Shown here: positions 1 to 6,554 of the stretch, piece by piece
Position numbering within the stretch: position 1 is the first letter of the stretch
Layout: the number at the start of each line of letters is the position of its first letter
Source of the DNA: Tannerella sp.
Lineage (GTDB): Bacteria > Bacteroidota > Bacteroidia > Bacteroidales > Tannerellaceae
Reading direction: 5' to 3'
Assembly (NCBI GenBank): GCA_031262895.1
Contig: JAISGW010000139.1
Coordinates: forward strand, 1 to 12,699
Length of the DNA: 12,699 nt
Notes under the pieces: generated by a model
The model's input: only the letters and a program-made list of their open reading frames with translations
The model's database searches: none
What the model was told of the DNA's origin: nothing
Translations under genes and position numbers: made by a program

Positions 1-1023
1 GTCGAGCAGGAAGGAGATGACGGCGCTCTTGCCGTGCGCCCGGCCGAAGATGCGCAATCCGCCGAGCGCGTCAAGCCGTTCGGTGGCATAACGCAACAAT
101 TCCTGTTCCCAGGCGCCGATGCGCTCCAAACCTATACCCTTCACGTAGCGCAGGGCTTCGGCCAAAGCCGTGGAACCGATGAAGTCGGGCGTGCCGGCCT
201 CAAATTTTAAAGGCAACTCGTTGAAAGTCGTCTTCTCGAAGCTAACGGAAGCAATCATCTCGCCGCCACCCTGGTAAGGAGGCAGTTTGTCTAACCAGTC
301 TTCCTTGCCGTAAAGCACGCCTATGCCCGTGGGGCCGTATATCTTATGCGAGGAAAAGACGTAAAAGTCCACGTCCAAGGCGCCGACATCTACCGGCAAA
401 TGGGGAATGGCCTGCGCCCCGTCAAGCAAGACGGGAACGCCGTGCTCATGCGCGATGCGTACGATGTCGGCCACCGGATTGACAGTGCCCAGCACGTTCG
501 ACACATGAGCCAGGGAGACGAACTTCGTCCGCCCGGAAAAGAGCTGCTCGTAAACATCCATGCGTAAGGCGCCACGCTCGTCGATGGGAACGACCTTCAG
601 GGTGATGCCGTGGCGGGCGGCTTCCAATTGCCAGGGCACGATATTGGAGTGATGCTCCATCTGCGAGACAATGACCTCGTCTCCCTCCTGCATGAAGGCC
701 TCGGTATAACAGGAAGCCACCAGATTGATGGCCTCTGTCGTCCCGCGGGTGAAGATAATTTCCGAAGGAGACTGCGCGCCTATGAAAAACTGCACCTCGC
801 GGCGAGCCGCCTCGTGCGCCTCGGTGGCCTCCTGGCTGAGGAAATGCACGCCCCGGTGGATATTCGCATTGGCCTCGTAATAACCTTTGCTGATGCGTTC
901 GACCACCGAACGGGGCTTCTGCGTGGTGGCCGCGTTGTCCAGATACACCAGCGGGCGGTCGTAAACCTTCTTCTGCAAGATGGGGAAATCGCGCCGGATG
1001 GTTGCTATGTCATAAGTATCCAT
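1..1023 (-). CDS. sufS: Cysteine desulfurase, SufS/CsdA type (3' end outside window)
   Basis: PLP-dependent class V aminotransferase-fold enzyme. It removes sulfur from L-cysteine, giving alanine and an enzyme persulfide that feeds Fe-S cluster assembly in the cytoplasm. The frame reads from ATG at 1023-1021 to the window edge (341 codons; the family is about 405). Visible landmarks are the N-terminal LDNAATTQKP near residues 29-38, RGVHFLSQEAT near 58-67, EHHSNIVPW at 123-131 (PLP-stacking His region), LDGAQ, and SSHKIYGPTG with the Schiff-base Lys at 227. The catalytic Cys expected near residue 364 lies outside the window. SufS (group II) fits better than IscS/NifS because of the RGVH and EHHSNIVPW motifs; CsdA cannot be excluded. 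It has its own promoter-like element just upstream, and no sufD lies directly 5' of it. Confidence 0.9.
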   Translation of the reverse strand, partial: MDTYDIATIRRDFPILQKKVYDRPLVYLDNAATTQKPRSVVERISKGYYEANANIHRGVHFLSQEATEAHEAARREVQFFIGAQSPSEIIFTRGTTEAINLVASCYTEAFMQEGDEVIVSQMEHHSNIVPWQLEAARHGITLKVVPIDERGALRMDVYEQLFSGRTKFVSLAHVSNVLGTVNPVADIVRIAHEHGVPVLLDGAQAIPHLPVDVGALDVDFYVFSSHKIYGPTGIGVLYGKEDWLDKLPPYQGGGEMIASVSFEKTTFNELPLKFEAGTPDFIGSTALAEALRYVKGIGLERIGAWEQELLRYATERLDALGGLRIFGRAHGKSAVISFLLD

Positions 1024-1041
1024 ATCTGCATTGTTTTTGCT

Positions 1042-1050
1042 GCAAAGGTA
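1042..1050 (-). promoter_or_regulatory. Bacteroidales -7 element for the cysteine desulfurase gene
   Basis: The minus strand reads TACCTTTGC, a perfect match to the Bacteroidales -7 consensus TAnnTTTG. It lies 18 nt before the ATG at 1023, which implies a very short leader of about 10-15 nt. A convincing -33 TTTG at the usual 19-21 nt spacing is not visible. This suggests the gene has its own promoter. Confidence 0.5.
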
Positions 1051-1051
1051 C

Positions 1052-1138
1052 ATTATCAAATAATGAATAACTAAGAATGAATAATGAAGAATGGGGACGC
1101 GCCCACGCCCTAATAATTCATGATTCATCATTGATAAT
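1052..1138. repeat. AT-rich imperfect inverted repeat with GC-rich centre
   Basis: The left arm begins ATTATCAA (1052-1059) and the right arm ends with its exact complement TTGATAAT (1131-1138). Each is followed inwards, after 2-3 nt, by ATGAAT (1063-1068) or its complement ATTCAT (1123-1128). Further ATGAATAA-like direct repeats lie at 1063-1070, 1077-1084 and 1084-1091. The centre (1092-1110) is GC-rich and contains TGGG/CCCA arms. The size (about 87 bp), symmetry and contrast in base composition look like a palindromic intergenic repeat or a decayed miniature element. No target duplication was identified. Confidence 0.5.
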
Positions 1139-1164
1139 TAATCGCAGCTTTTTGTTAGCTTTGC
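1131..1164 (+). promoter_or_regulatory. Promoter-like element upstream of the 21-bp array
   Basis: TAGCTTTGC at 1156-1164 matches the -7 consensus TAnnTTTG. TTG at 1131-1133 could serve as the -33 element with a 22-nt spacer, slightly long. Transcription would start near 1171 and run into the repeat array and transposase remnant. Confidence 0.45.
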
Positions 1165-1224
1165 CTCAAGAAAAATACCGGAATGGCACCCCCTCTTCAA
1201 AAAGTATCGGACAAGACCTGACAA

Positions 1225-1842
1225 ATGGGAGAAATTGCCAATGACAAAATGGCAAAGCCTTGGCTCACAAGCGGAAAAAAACAACGTTTTTTGACGATGG
1301 GCTCGCGAGAACATTTTGTCAAGACGTTAAGATTTTTTCTCAAGACGTTGAGATTTCGCCGCGAGACGTTACATTGTTTTTGCGAAGTCCGGGGATTTCT
1401 CGCCGGGATACGAAAACTTTTCCACAAAGTAGGGATTTTGTTCCGTAGGCCTCCCTTTGCCAATTCGAAGGGAATACCTTTCTTTGTGGAAACGTTTGAA
1501 AGGATGCCGTTCAAGGCGCGGGAGTTGGTGCTTGCCAAGTTGGAGCAGGGAGCCAAGGTTGCGGCCAAGTCGACGGACGCGTATTGGCAATACCAGAACA
1601 GCCTTGATGCCTACCGCACGGCGCTGAACGTCTACGACAGCGCCATGGAACAGGGGCTGGAGCAAGGTCTGGTAAAAGGGAGAGAGCAAGGTTTAAAACA
1701 AGGGAGAGAACAAGGTATCTTGGAAGACAAGCAAGATATTACCCGTAAGTTACTTGCCAGAGGTTTGTCAGTAGAAGATACCTCCGCCATCACCGGTCTT
1801 CCGGCAGAAAAAGTGCAGCGCATAAGAGACGAAGGAAATTGA
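1225..1842 (+). pseudogene. C-terminal remnant of Rpn/PD-(D/E)XK family transposase fused to repeat-encoded N-terminus
   Basis: A 205-codon open frame. Only residues from about 89 to 205 (nt 1489-1842) look like protein. They match the usual C-terminal region of Rpn-type PD-(D/E)XK putative transposases: FERMPFKARELVLAKLEQ, then a SLDAYRTALNVYDSAMEQG stretch, a run of EQG/KGR repeats (coiled or flexible linker), and a final small helix pair with KLLARGLSVEDTSAITGLP. The N-terminal nuclease domain (PD-(D/E)XK catalytic residues) is absent. Residues 1-88 come from a 21-bp tandem array that is open in more than one frame, so the apparent start at 1225 is probably fortuitous. In the family the intact protein is about 300 residues and acts in recA-independent recombination. 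This copy is best read as a decayed mobile gene. Expression of the C-terminal part cannot be excluded. Confidence 0.75.
1299..1445. repeat. Degenerate 21-bp tandem repeat array, about seven units
   Basis: Units begin at 1299, 1320, 1341, 1362, 1383, 1404 and 1425, exactly 21 bp apart. The core is AAGACGTTnAGATTT. Units 2-4 (1320-1382) share AGACGTT at 1322-1328, 1343-1349 and 1364-1370. Units 5-7 keep the C(A/G)A start and a T-rich second half but have drifted, and unit 1 is weak. Because 21 is a multiple of 3, the plus strand is open in at least two frames and reads as heptads (K/E-T-L-R-F-x-x in one frame). There are no unique spacers, so it is not a CRISPR array. Confidence 0.75.
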
Positions 1843-1898
1843 ACGGGTTCCAAGAGCATATTCCCTTACCAGTCTGTCGGAGGTTCCGAATTTCTGGC

Positions 1899-1907
1899 TA
1901 AGTTTGC
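1899..1907 (+). promoter_or_regulatory. -7 element for hflX
   Basis: TAAGTTTGC matches TAnnTTTG and sits 13 nt before the hflX ATG, implying an almost leaderless transcript. No clear -33 TTTG is seen at the normal spacing. Confidence 0.45.
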
Positions 1908-1919
1908 GGCAATATAAAT

Positions 1920-3155
1920 ATGAAAGAGTTTATCATTACCGATGCGCCGACGGAACGGGCCGCGCTGGTGGGCTTGATTACCCCCGAGCAAAACGAACAG
2001 AAAGTAGAGGAATACCTCGACGAACTGGCCTTCTTGGCCGAGACCTCCGGCTTGGAACCGGCCAGGCGTTTCAAGCAGCGGATGGATTACCCTAATCCCG
2101 TCACCTTCGTGGGGCCGGGTAAATTGCAGGAAATAAAAGAATATGTGGAAGCCGACAAAATAGGTGTAGTCGTCTTCGACGACGAACTGTCGGCCAAGCA
2201 GCTGCGCAACATAGAAAAGGAACTGCAGGTGAAAGTGCTCGATCGCACCAGCCTTATCCTCGACATCTTCGCACAAAGGGCACAAACAGCTTCTGCCAAG
2301 ACGCAGGTCGAACTGGCCCAATACCAATACATGCTGCCGCGCCTGACCCGCCTGTGGACACACTTGGAAAGGCAAAGCGGCGGCGGCACTTACCTGCGCG
2401 GCCCCGGCGAGACGCAGCTGGAAACAGACCGCCGCATCATCAAGGCAAAAATCAGCCACCTTAAAGAGGAACTCCAGGCCATAGACCGCCAAATGAACAC
2501 CCAAAGGCAAAATCGGGGGAAACTGGTGCGGGTGGCCTTGGTGGGCTATACCAACGTGGGCAAGTCGACCCTGATGAACCTGTTGAGCAAGAGCGAGGTC
2601 TTCGCCGAAAACAAGCTCTTCGCCACCCTCGACACGACCGTCCGCAAGATGACCATCGGCAACCTGCCCTTCCTGCTTTCCGATACCGTGGGCTTCATCC
2701 GCAAATTGCCCACGCAGCTGGTCGAGTCCTTCAAGTCTACGCTCGACGAGGTGCGCGAAGCCGACCTGCTGCTGCACGTGGTAGACATCTCGCACCCCGA
2801 CTTTGAAGAACAAATAGAAGTGGTGCGGGAGACCCTGTCCGACATCGGCGCCAAGGACAAGCCGTCTATCCTCGTGTTCAACAAAACCGACGCTTTCCGC
2901 TTCGTCCCCCAGGAAGAGGACGACCTCAGGCCGCGAAGCCGGGAGAACATTCCTCTGGAAGAACTGGAACGCAGCTGGATGAGCCGCATGCAAGACAACT
3001 GCCTCTTTATCTCGGCCAAAGAACGCAGCGGGATAGAAAAGCTGAAGGAACTCCTTTACAAACACGTCCGGGAAATACACATCACCCGCTTTCCTTATAA
3101 TGACTTCCTTTACCCCTCGCTGGAGAAAGAAGATTTGGTCGACAACGGAGCCTAA
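1920..3155 (+). CDS. hflX: GTPase HflX, ribosome-associated
   Basis: HflX is a translational GTPase-like protein that binds the large ribosomal subunit. In characterised bacteria it splits stalled or hibernating ribosomes under stress. The 411 residues fit the family (about 420). The N-terminal HflX domain contains the FVGPGKLQEIKEYV signature near residues 62-76. A helical linker follows with QTASAKTQVELAQYQYMLPR and RGPGETQLETDRR (160-172). The G domain shows G1 GYTNVGKST (209-217), G3 DTVGF (255-259), G4 NKTD (321-324) and G5 SAKE (365-368), so all nucleotide-binding motifs are intact. The ATG at 1920 directly follows a -7 box. It stands alone: a transposase remnant lies upstream, and the next gene, 80 nt downstream, has its own promoter-like element. 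Confidence 0.95.
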   Translation: MKEFIITDAPTERAALVGLITPEQNEQKVEEYLDELAFLAETSGLEPARRFKQRMDYPNPVTFVGPGKLQEIKEYVEADKIGVVVFDDELSAKQLRNIEKELQVKVLDRTSLILDIFAQRAQTASAKTQVELAQYQYMLPRLTRLWTHLERQSGGGTYLRGPGETQLETDRRIIKAKISHLKEELQAIDRQMNTQRQNRGKLVRVALVGYTNVGKSTLMNLLSKSEVFAENKLFATLDTTVRKMTIGNLPFLLSDTVGFIRKLPTQLVESFKSTLDEVREADLLLHVVDISHPDFEEQIEVVRETLSDIGAKDKPSILVFNKTDAFRFVPQEEDDLRPRSRENIPLEELERSWMSRMQDNCLFISAKERSGIEKLKELLYKHVREIHITRFPYNDFLYPSLEKEDLVDNGA

Positions 3156-3168
3156 GAAACAAAAAAGC

Positions 3169-3208
3169 AAGGTTTTCTGTTTTGTATGATTTTAAACCTT
3201 ACCTTTGT
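3169..3208 (+). promoter_or_regulatory. Promoter for the FKBP gene pair, with overlapping inverted repeat
   Basis: TACCTTTGT at 3200-3208 is a perfect TAnnTTTG -7 element, 27 nt before the ATG at 3236. TTTTCTG at about 3173-3179 is a plausible degenerate -33 element with 20-nt spacing. AAGGTTT (3169-3175) and AAACCTT (3194-3200) form a 7-bp inverted repeat spanning the promoter. It may be an operator or a weak hairpin at the end of hflX. Confidence 0.55.
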
Positions 3209-3235
3209 GCCGCAATAAAATAGTAAAAAGAGTAC

Positions 3236-3823
3236 ATGGATAAGACCAGCTACGCGCTCGGCCTGAGCATAGGAAATAACTTTCGCAGCACAGGCATTGA
3301 GAACCTTCATGTAGGCGACTTCGCGCAAGGCATAAGCGACGTGATGGAAGACAAGCAACCGGCCATTTCTTATGAAGAGGCCAAAGCAGTAATCAACGAC
3401 TACTTTGTAAAACTCCAGGCGGAACGGAAAGAAAACAACCGACAGGCAGGGGAAGAATTTCTGCGCATCAACCGGGAAAAGGCCGGAGTGGTGGAATTGC
3501 CCAGCGGCCTGCAATATGAAATACTCAAACGAGGGACGGGCGAAAAGCCCGGGGCCACGGATAAGGTGAAATGCCATTACCACGGTAGCCTGATTAACGG
3601 GCAGGTGTTCGACAGTTCCGTGCAACGTGGCCAGCCGGCTGAATTCAATCTGGACCAAGTTATTCCCGGCTGGACGGAAGCCTTGCAGCTAATGCCCAAA
3701 GGCTCCAAATGGCGCCTTTTCATCCCTTCCCAACTGGCTTACGGAGAACGGGGAGCGGGCGACGTCATCGGCCCTGACGCCACGCTTATCTTTGATGTGG
3801 AATTATTAGATATCATCAAATAA
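3236..3823 (+). CDS. FKBP-type peptidyl-prolyl cis-trans isomerase, cytoplasmic (FklB/Mip-like)
   Basis: Catalyses cis-trans isomerisation of Xaa-Pro bonds and acts as a folding helper. At 195 residues it has the two-part Mip/FklB plan. A helical N-terminal dimerisation domain (SYALGLSIGNNF near 5-16, then a long charged helix to about 80) precedes the FKBP fold (about 88-195). Binding-pocket residues are retained: HYHG, VFDSS (124-128), AEFNL, VIPGW (142-146), LAYGERG and IFDVELLDI. No signal peptide is visible, so it should act in the cytoplasm. It lies 9 nt upstream of a second FKBP gene in the same direction, so the two are probably co-transcribed. Sequence similarity, including near-identical DNA around the VIPGW codons, indicates tandem duplication. 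Confidence 0.93.
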   Translation: MDKTSYALGLSIGNNFRSTGIENLHVGDFAQGISDVMEDKQPAISYEEAKAVINDYFVKLQAERKENNRQAGEEFLRINREKAGVVELPSGLQYEILKRGTGEKPGATDKVKCHYHGSLINGQVFDSSVQRGQPAEFNLDQVIPGWTEALQLMPKGSKWRLFIPSQLAYGERGAGDVIGPDATLIFDVELLDIIK

Positions 3824-3832
3824 AAAAGGACA

Positions 3833-4585
3833 ATGAAAAAAATTAATGTAGTCATGGCCGCCCTGCTCCTGGCAGGAGGTATGGGCGCCGTCTCTTGCGA
3901 CTCTGTAAAAAGCGCGAAGCTGAAAAGCGACGTCGACAGCGCCAGCTATGCCATCGGCGTGCTCAACGGCAACGCCTTCAAGCAACAACTGAAAAGCGCG
4001 CCGGGACAACCGCTTGACATAGACAACCTGTTGGCCGGTTTTGTCACCGCCATCAAGGGCGATTCCAGCCATCTGAAGATGACTCCCGAAGCCGCGCAGC
4101 GCTTCATCCAGGAATATTTCCCTAAAGCCCAAGCCCAACAAAACGCCAAGACGAAGGAAGAAGGCGAAAAATTCCTGGAAGAAAACAAAACCAAAAGCGG
4201 TGTCATCACCACCGAAAGCGGCTTGGAATATAAGGTCGTTACCGAAGGGAAAGGCCCCAAACCTACCGCCACCGACAAGGTGAAAGTAAACTACACGGGC
4301 AAACTGCTCGACGGCACCGTATTCGATTCCTCCATAGAACGCGGTCAGCCGGCTGAGTTCAAGCTGAACCAAGTTATCCCCGGATGGACGGAGGGTTTGC
4401 AAATCATGCCCGTAGGTTCGAAGTATATCTTCTGGATTCCCTCCAACCTCGCTTACGGCGAAAGGGGCGGCGGACAACTGATCAAGCCCAACAGCGTCTT
4501 GGAATTTGAAGTCGAACTGCTCGACATCGTTAAAGACTCCACCACCGTAAAGGCAACTCCGACCAAAACGGCCAAGAGAAAATAG
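3833..4585 (+). CDS. FKBP-type peptidyl-prolyl isomerase, lipoprotein
   Basis: Second FKBP paralogue, 250 residues, predicted to work in the envelope. The N-terminus is a lipoprotein signal: KK, a hydrophobic stretch, then a GAVSC lipobox with the lipidated Cys at 22. The helical dimerisation domain follows (SYAIGVLNGNAF onward). The FKBP fold starts near residue 125, with VFDSS at 163-167, VIPGW at 181-185, LAYGERG and LEFEVELLDI, so the active site is complete. A Thr/Lys-rich tail of about 17 residues after the fold has no match in the neighbouring paralogue. It probably shares a transcript with the cytoplasmic FKBP and ends at the terminator at 4614-4660. Whether it faces the periplasm or the cell surface is undecided; the residues after Cys22 (DSVKSAK) are not a classic acidic surface-export signal. 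Confidence 0.93.
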   Translation: MKKINVVMAALLLAGGMGAVSCDSVKSAKLKSDVDSASYAIGVLNGNAFKQQLKSAPGQPLDIDNLLAGFVTAIKGDSSHLKMTPEAAQRFIQEYFPKAQAQQNAKTKEEGEKFLEENKTKSGVITTESGLEYKVVTEGKGPKPTATDKVKVNYTGKLLDGTVFDSSIERGQPAEFKLNQVIPGWTEGLQIMPVGSKYIFWIPSNLAYGERGGGQLIKPNSVLEFEVELLDIVKDSTTVKATPTKTAKRK

Positions 4586-4613
4586 GCCCAAAACACAAAG
4601 ACAACAAGTTTAA

Positions 4614-4660
4614 AAGGCAGGCAGTTCTGACAGATGTCAAGGATAGCCTGCCTTCTTTTT
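4614..4660 (+). terminator. Rho-independent terminator after the FKBP pair
   Basis: Arms AAGGCAGGC (4614-4622) and GCCTGCCTT (4646-4654) pair perfectly over 9 bp, followed by a T-rich tract to 4660. The 23-nt loop holds a second small hairpin, TGAC/GTCA (4628-4631 and 4636-4639). Confidence 0.85.
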
Positions 4661-4713
4661 ATGCTCAATTCAAATATTGCTGCCTTTTTTCCGTTTAATC
4701 CGAAAGAAATTCC

Positions 4714-4722
4714 TACTTTTGT
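4714..4722 (+). promoter_or_regulatory. -7 element for the Lrp/AsnC-xseA unit
   Basis: TACTTTTGT matches TAnnTTTG, 29 nt before the ATG at 4752. The -33 region (GTTT near 4693-4696) is only a weak match. Confidence 0.5.
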
Positions 4723-4751
4723 CACAAACTCATTGAAAAAACATAATCTTT

Positions 4752-5210
4752 ATGGAGAAGATAGACAAATTAGACAGGCATATCCTGAACATCATTTCCA
4801 AGAACGCAAGGATTCCGTTCAAGGACGTGGCCGAAGAATGCGGTGTTTCGCGGGCGGCCATACATCAGCGCGTACAACGGCTTATCGAAATGAAAGTCAT
4901 CACAGGTTCCGGCTATCATGTGAATCCCAAATTCCTCGGCTATAACACCTGCACTTATATCGGTGTAAAGTTGGAAAAAGGCTCTCTTTACAAAGATGTG
5001 GTACCGGAATTCGAAAAAATACCGGAAGTCGTGGAATGCCATTTCACCACTGGCCCTTACACTATGCTCATCAAGCTTTACGCACGCGACAACGAACACC
5101 TGATGACTTTGCTGAACACGAAGATACAGGAGATCCCCGGCGTCATTTCGACGGAGACAATGATTTCGCTACAGCAAAGCGTAAAACGCTCCATCCCCGT
5201 ATTCGAATAA
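4752..5210 (+). CDS. Lrp/AsnC family transcriptional regulator
   Basis: A 152-residue feast/famine-type DNA-binding regulator, the normal length for the family. The N-terminal winged helix-turn-helix runs from LDRHILNIISKNARIPFKDV to about residue 55, with the recognition helix around SRAAIHQRVQRL (33-44). The C-terminal RAM/effector domain covers about 65-145. Its usual G-(D/E)-x-D ligand-loop region reads TTGPYTMLIKLYA, so the acidic residue after Gly is replaced by Pro. The effector may therefore differ from leucine, but this is inference. It lies 6 nt upstream of xseA and is probably co-transcribed. The targets are unknown. Confidence 0.92.
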   Translation: MEKIDKLDRHILNIISKNARIPFKDVAEECGVSRAAIHQRVQRLIEMKVITGSGYHVNPKFLGYNTCTYIGVKLEKGSLYKDVVPEFEKIPEVVECHFTTGPYTMLIKLYARDNEHLMTLLNTKIQEIPGVISTETMISLQQSVKRSIPVFE

Positions 5211-5216
5211 AGGCGG

Positions 5217-6554
5217 ATGCTTGAGGATACACGCGAAGCACTTTCCCTGCTTGAACTGGCCGGTCGTATCAAAGGGGTGGTTGATCATGCCTTTCCCGAC
5301 TCTTATTGGCTACGGGCAGAAACGAGTGACGTGCGCCAGAATCTTTCTTCGGGGCATTGTTATCTGGAATTCATAGAAAAAAGCCCCCTGAACGGACAAA
5401 TCGTAGCGAAGATGCGCGCCTCTATTTGGGCGCGTAATTTTCGCATGCTCAAACCTTTTTTCGAACGCGAGACGGGACAGGCTTTTGCCTCGGGGCTGAA
5501 AGTACTCGTTAAGGTGAGTGTCAATTACCACGAATTATATGGTTTCAGCCTGACCGTGCTTGACATTGACCCGGCCTACACCATGGGCGACATGCTGCGC
5601 CGCCGGCTGGAAATCATCCGCCGGTTGAAAGAGGAGGGCGTCTTCAATCTGAACAAAGAGCTGCCTTTTCCGGCATTGCCTCAACGCATTGCCCTTATCA
5701 CTTCGCCTACGGCTGCCGGCTATGGCGACTTTATCGCCCAACTGGCGGACAACCGTGACGGATATGTGTTTTATCCTAAACTTTTCCCCGCCCTGATGCA
5801 GGGCGATAAAGTGGAAGCTTCCCTTACCGCTGCCTTGGACCGCATTTTCCCTTTGGCCGAACACTTCGACTTGGTAGTTATCATACGCGGAGGTGGCGCC
5901 ACCTCCGAACTGAGTTGCTTCGACTCCTATCCCTTAGCAGCTGCCTGCGCCCAGTTTCCATTGCCTATACTCACGGGCATCGGCCACGAACGCGACGATA
6001 CGGTGCTTGACTTGGTTGCCCATAAGCGCCTGAAGACACCTACGGCCGTGGCTGAATACCTAATCAGTTGCATGGATGCCGTAGCCGCCGAAGTGGACGA
6101 TTTACAGGAAGGCATACTCACCCGTCTCAACGGGCGACTTCAAGAAGAAAAGAACCGGCTGCAATTATTGGGCCTGCGCCTGCCAAGAGCGGTCGGGACA
6201 CGAATGGAACGCAACCGTTCGCTGCTGACGACCTGGACAAATCGGCTGCCCGCCTCTGCCATGAAAACGGTAGAACGCGAACGGAACCGTATGGAAAGGG
6301 CGCAAAACGTCCTGCAGTCTACCGTACAAAATCAACTTCTTGCAAAAGAGAACTTCCTCAAACTCACGGCCCAGTTCATCCGCATGGCTTCTCCCGACTA
6401 CATCTTGCGAAGAGGATACAGCCTTACACTCAGGAAAGGAAAAATCATAAAAAAAGCCGCAGACCTGAAAGCCGGCGACGAGATTACTACGCGCTTCAGC
6501 GACGGCACCGTGCATAGTCAGGTGTCAACCGAATCGCAAGGCAGCTTGTTCTAA
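5217..6554 (+). CDS. xseA: Exodeoxyribonuclease VII large subunit
   Basis: XseA is the catalytic subunit of exonuclease VII, which degrades single-stranded DNA from both ends into oligonucleotides and acts with several small XseB subunits. The 445 residues fit the family. An OB-fold covers residues 1 to about 120. The catalytic domain follows with SPTAAGYGDF (163-172), RGGGATSEL (224-232) and GIGHERDDTVLD (254-265), which contains conserved His and Asp residues. A long coiled-coil region (about 290-390) precedes the C-terminal segment PDYILRRGYSLTLRKGK. AAAGGCGG just before the ATG at 5217 is a plausible ribosome-binding site and supports this start. No xseB-like small frame follows. Its TAA overlaps the stop codon of the convergent queE. 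Confidence 0.95.
   Translation: MLEDTREALSLLELAGRIKGVVDHAFPDSYWLRAETSDVRQNLSSGHCYLEFIEKSPLNGQIVAKMRASIWARNFRMLKPFFERETGQAFASGLKVLVKVSVNYHELYGFSLTVLDIDPAYTMGDMLRRRLEIIRRLKEEGVFNLNKELPFPALPQRIALITSPTAAGYGDFIAQLADNRDGYVFYPKLFPALMQGDKVEASLTAALDRIFPLAEHFDLVVIIRGGGATSELSCFDSYPLAAACAQFPLPILTGIGHERDDTVLDLVAHKRLKTPTAVAEYLISCMDAVAAEVDDLQEGILTRLNGRLQEEKNRLQLLGLRLPRAVGTRMERNRSLLTTWTNRLPASAMKTVERERNRMERAQNVLQSTVQNQLLAKENFLKLTAQFIRMASPDYILRRGYSLTLRKGKIIKKAADLKAGDEITTRFSDGTVHSQVSTESQGSLF

Noticed and set aside
610..1074. Plus-strand open frame (154 codons) in the first kilobase
   Set aside because: Antisense to the cysteine desulfurase, whose reading frame carries all family motifs.
1299..1445. CRISPR array
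   Set aside because: Repeats are contiguous with no unique spacers and no cas genes are present.
1197..1568. Minus-strand frame through the 21-bp array as a gene
   Set aside because: It is open only because the repeat period is a multiple of three; no protein features and no promoter context.
1866..3170. Long minus-strand open frame (434 codons) opposite hflX
   Set aside because: Lies fully antisense to an intact HflX with all G motifs, and its translation shows no family features; a codon-bias shadow.
3806..4591. Minus-strand open frame (261 codons) opposite the lipoprotein FKBP
   Set aside because: Antisense to a clear FKBP coding sequence and without recognisable domains.
4628..4639. 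TGACAGATGTCA as a regulator binding site
   Set aside because: It lies in the loop of the terminator at 4614-4660 and is better explained as a nested hairpin.
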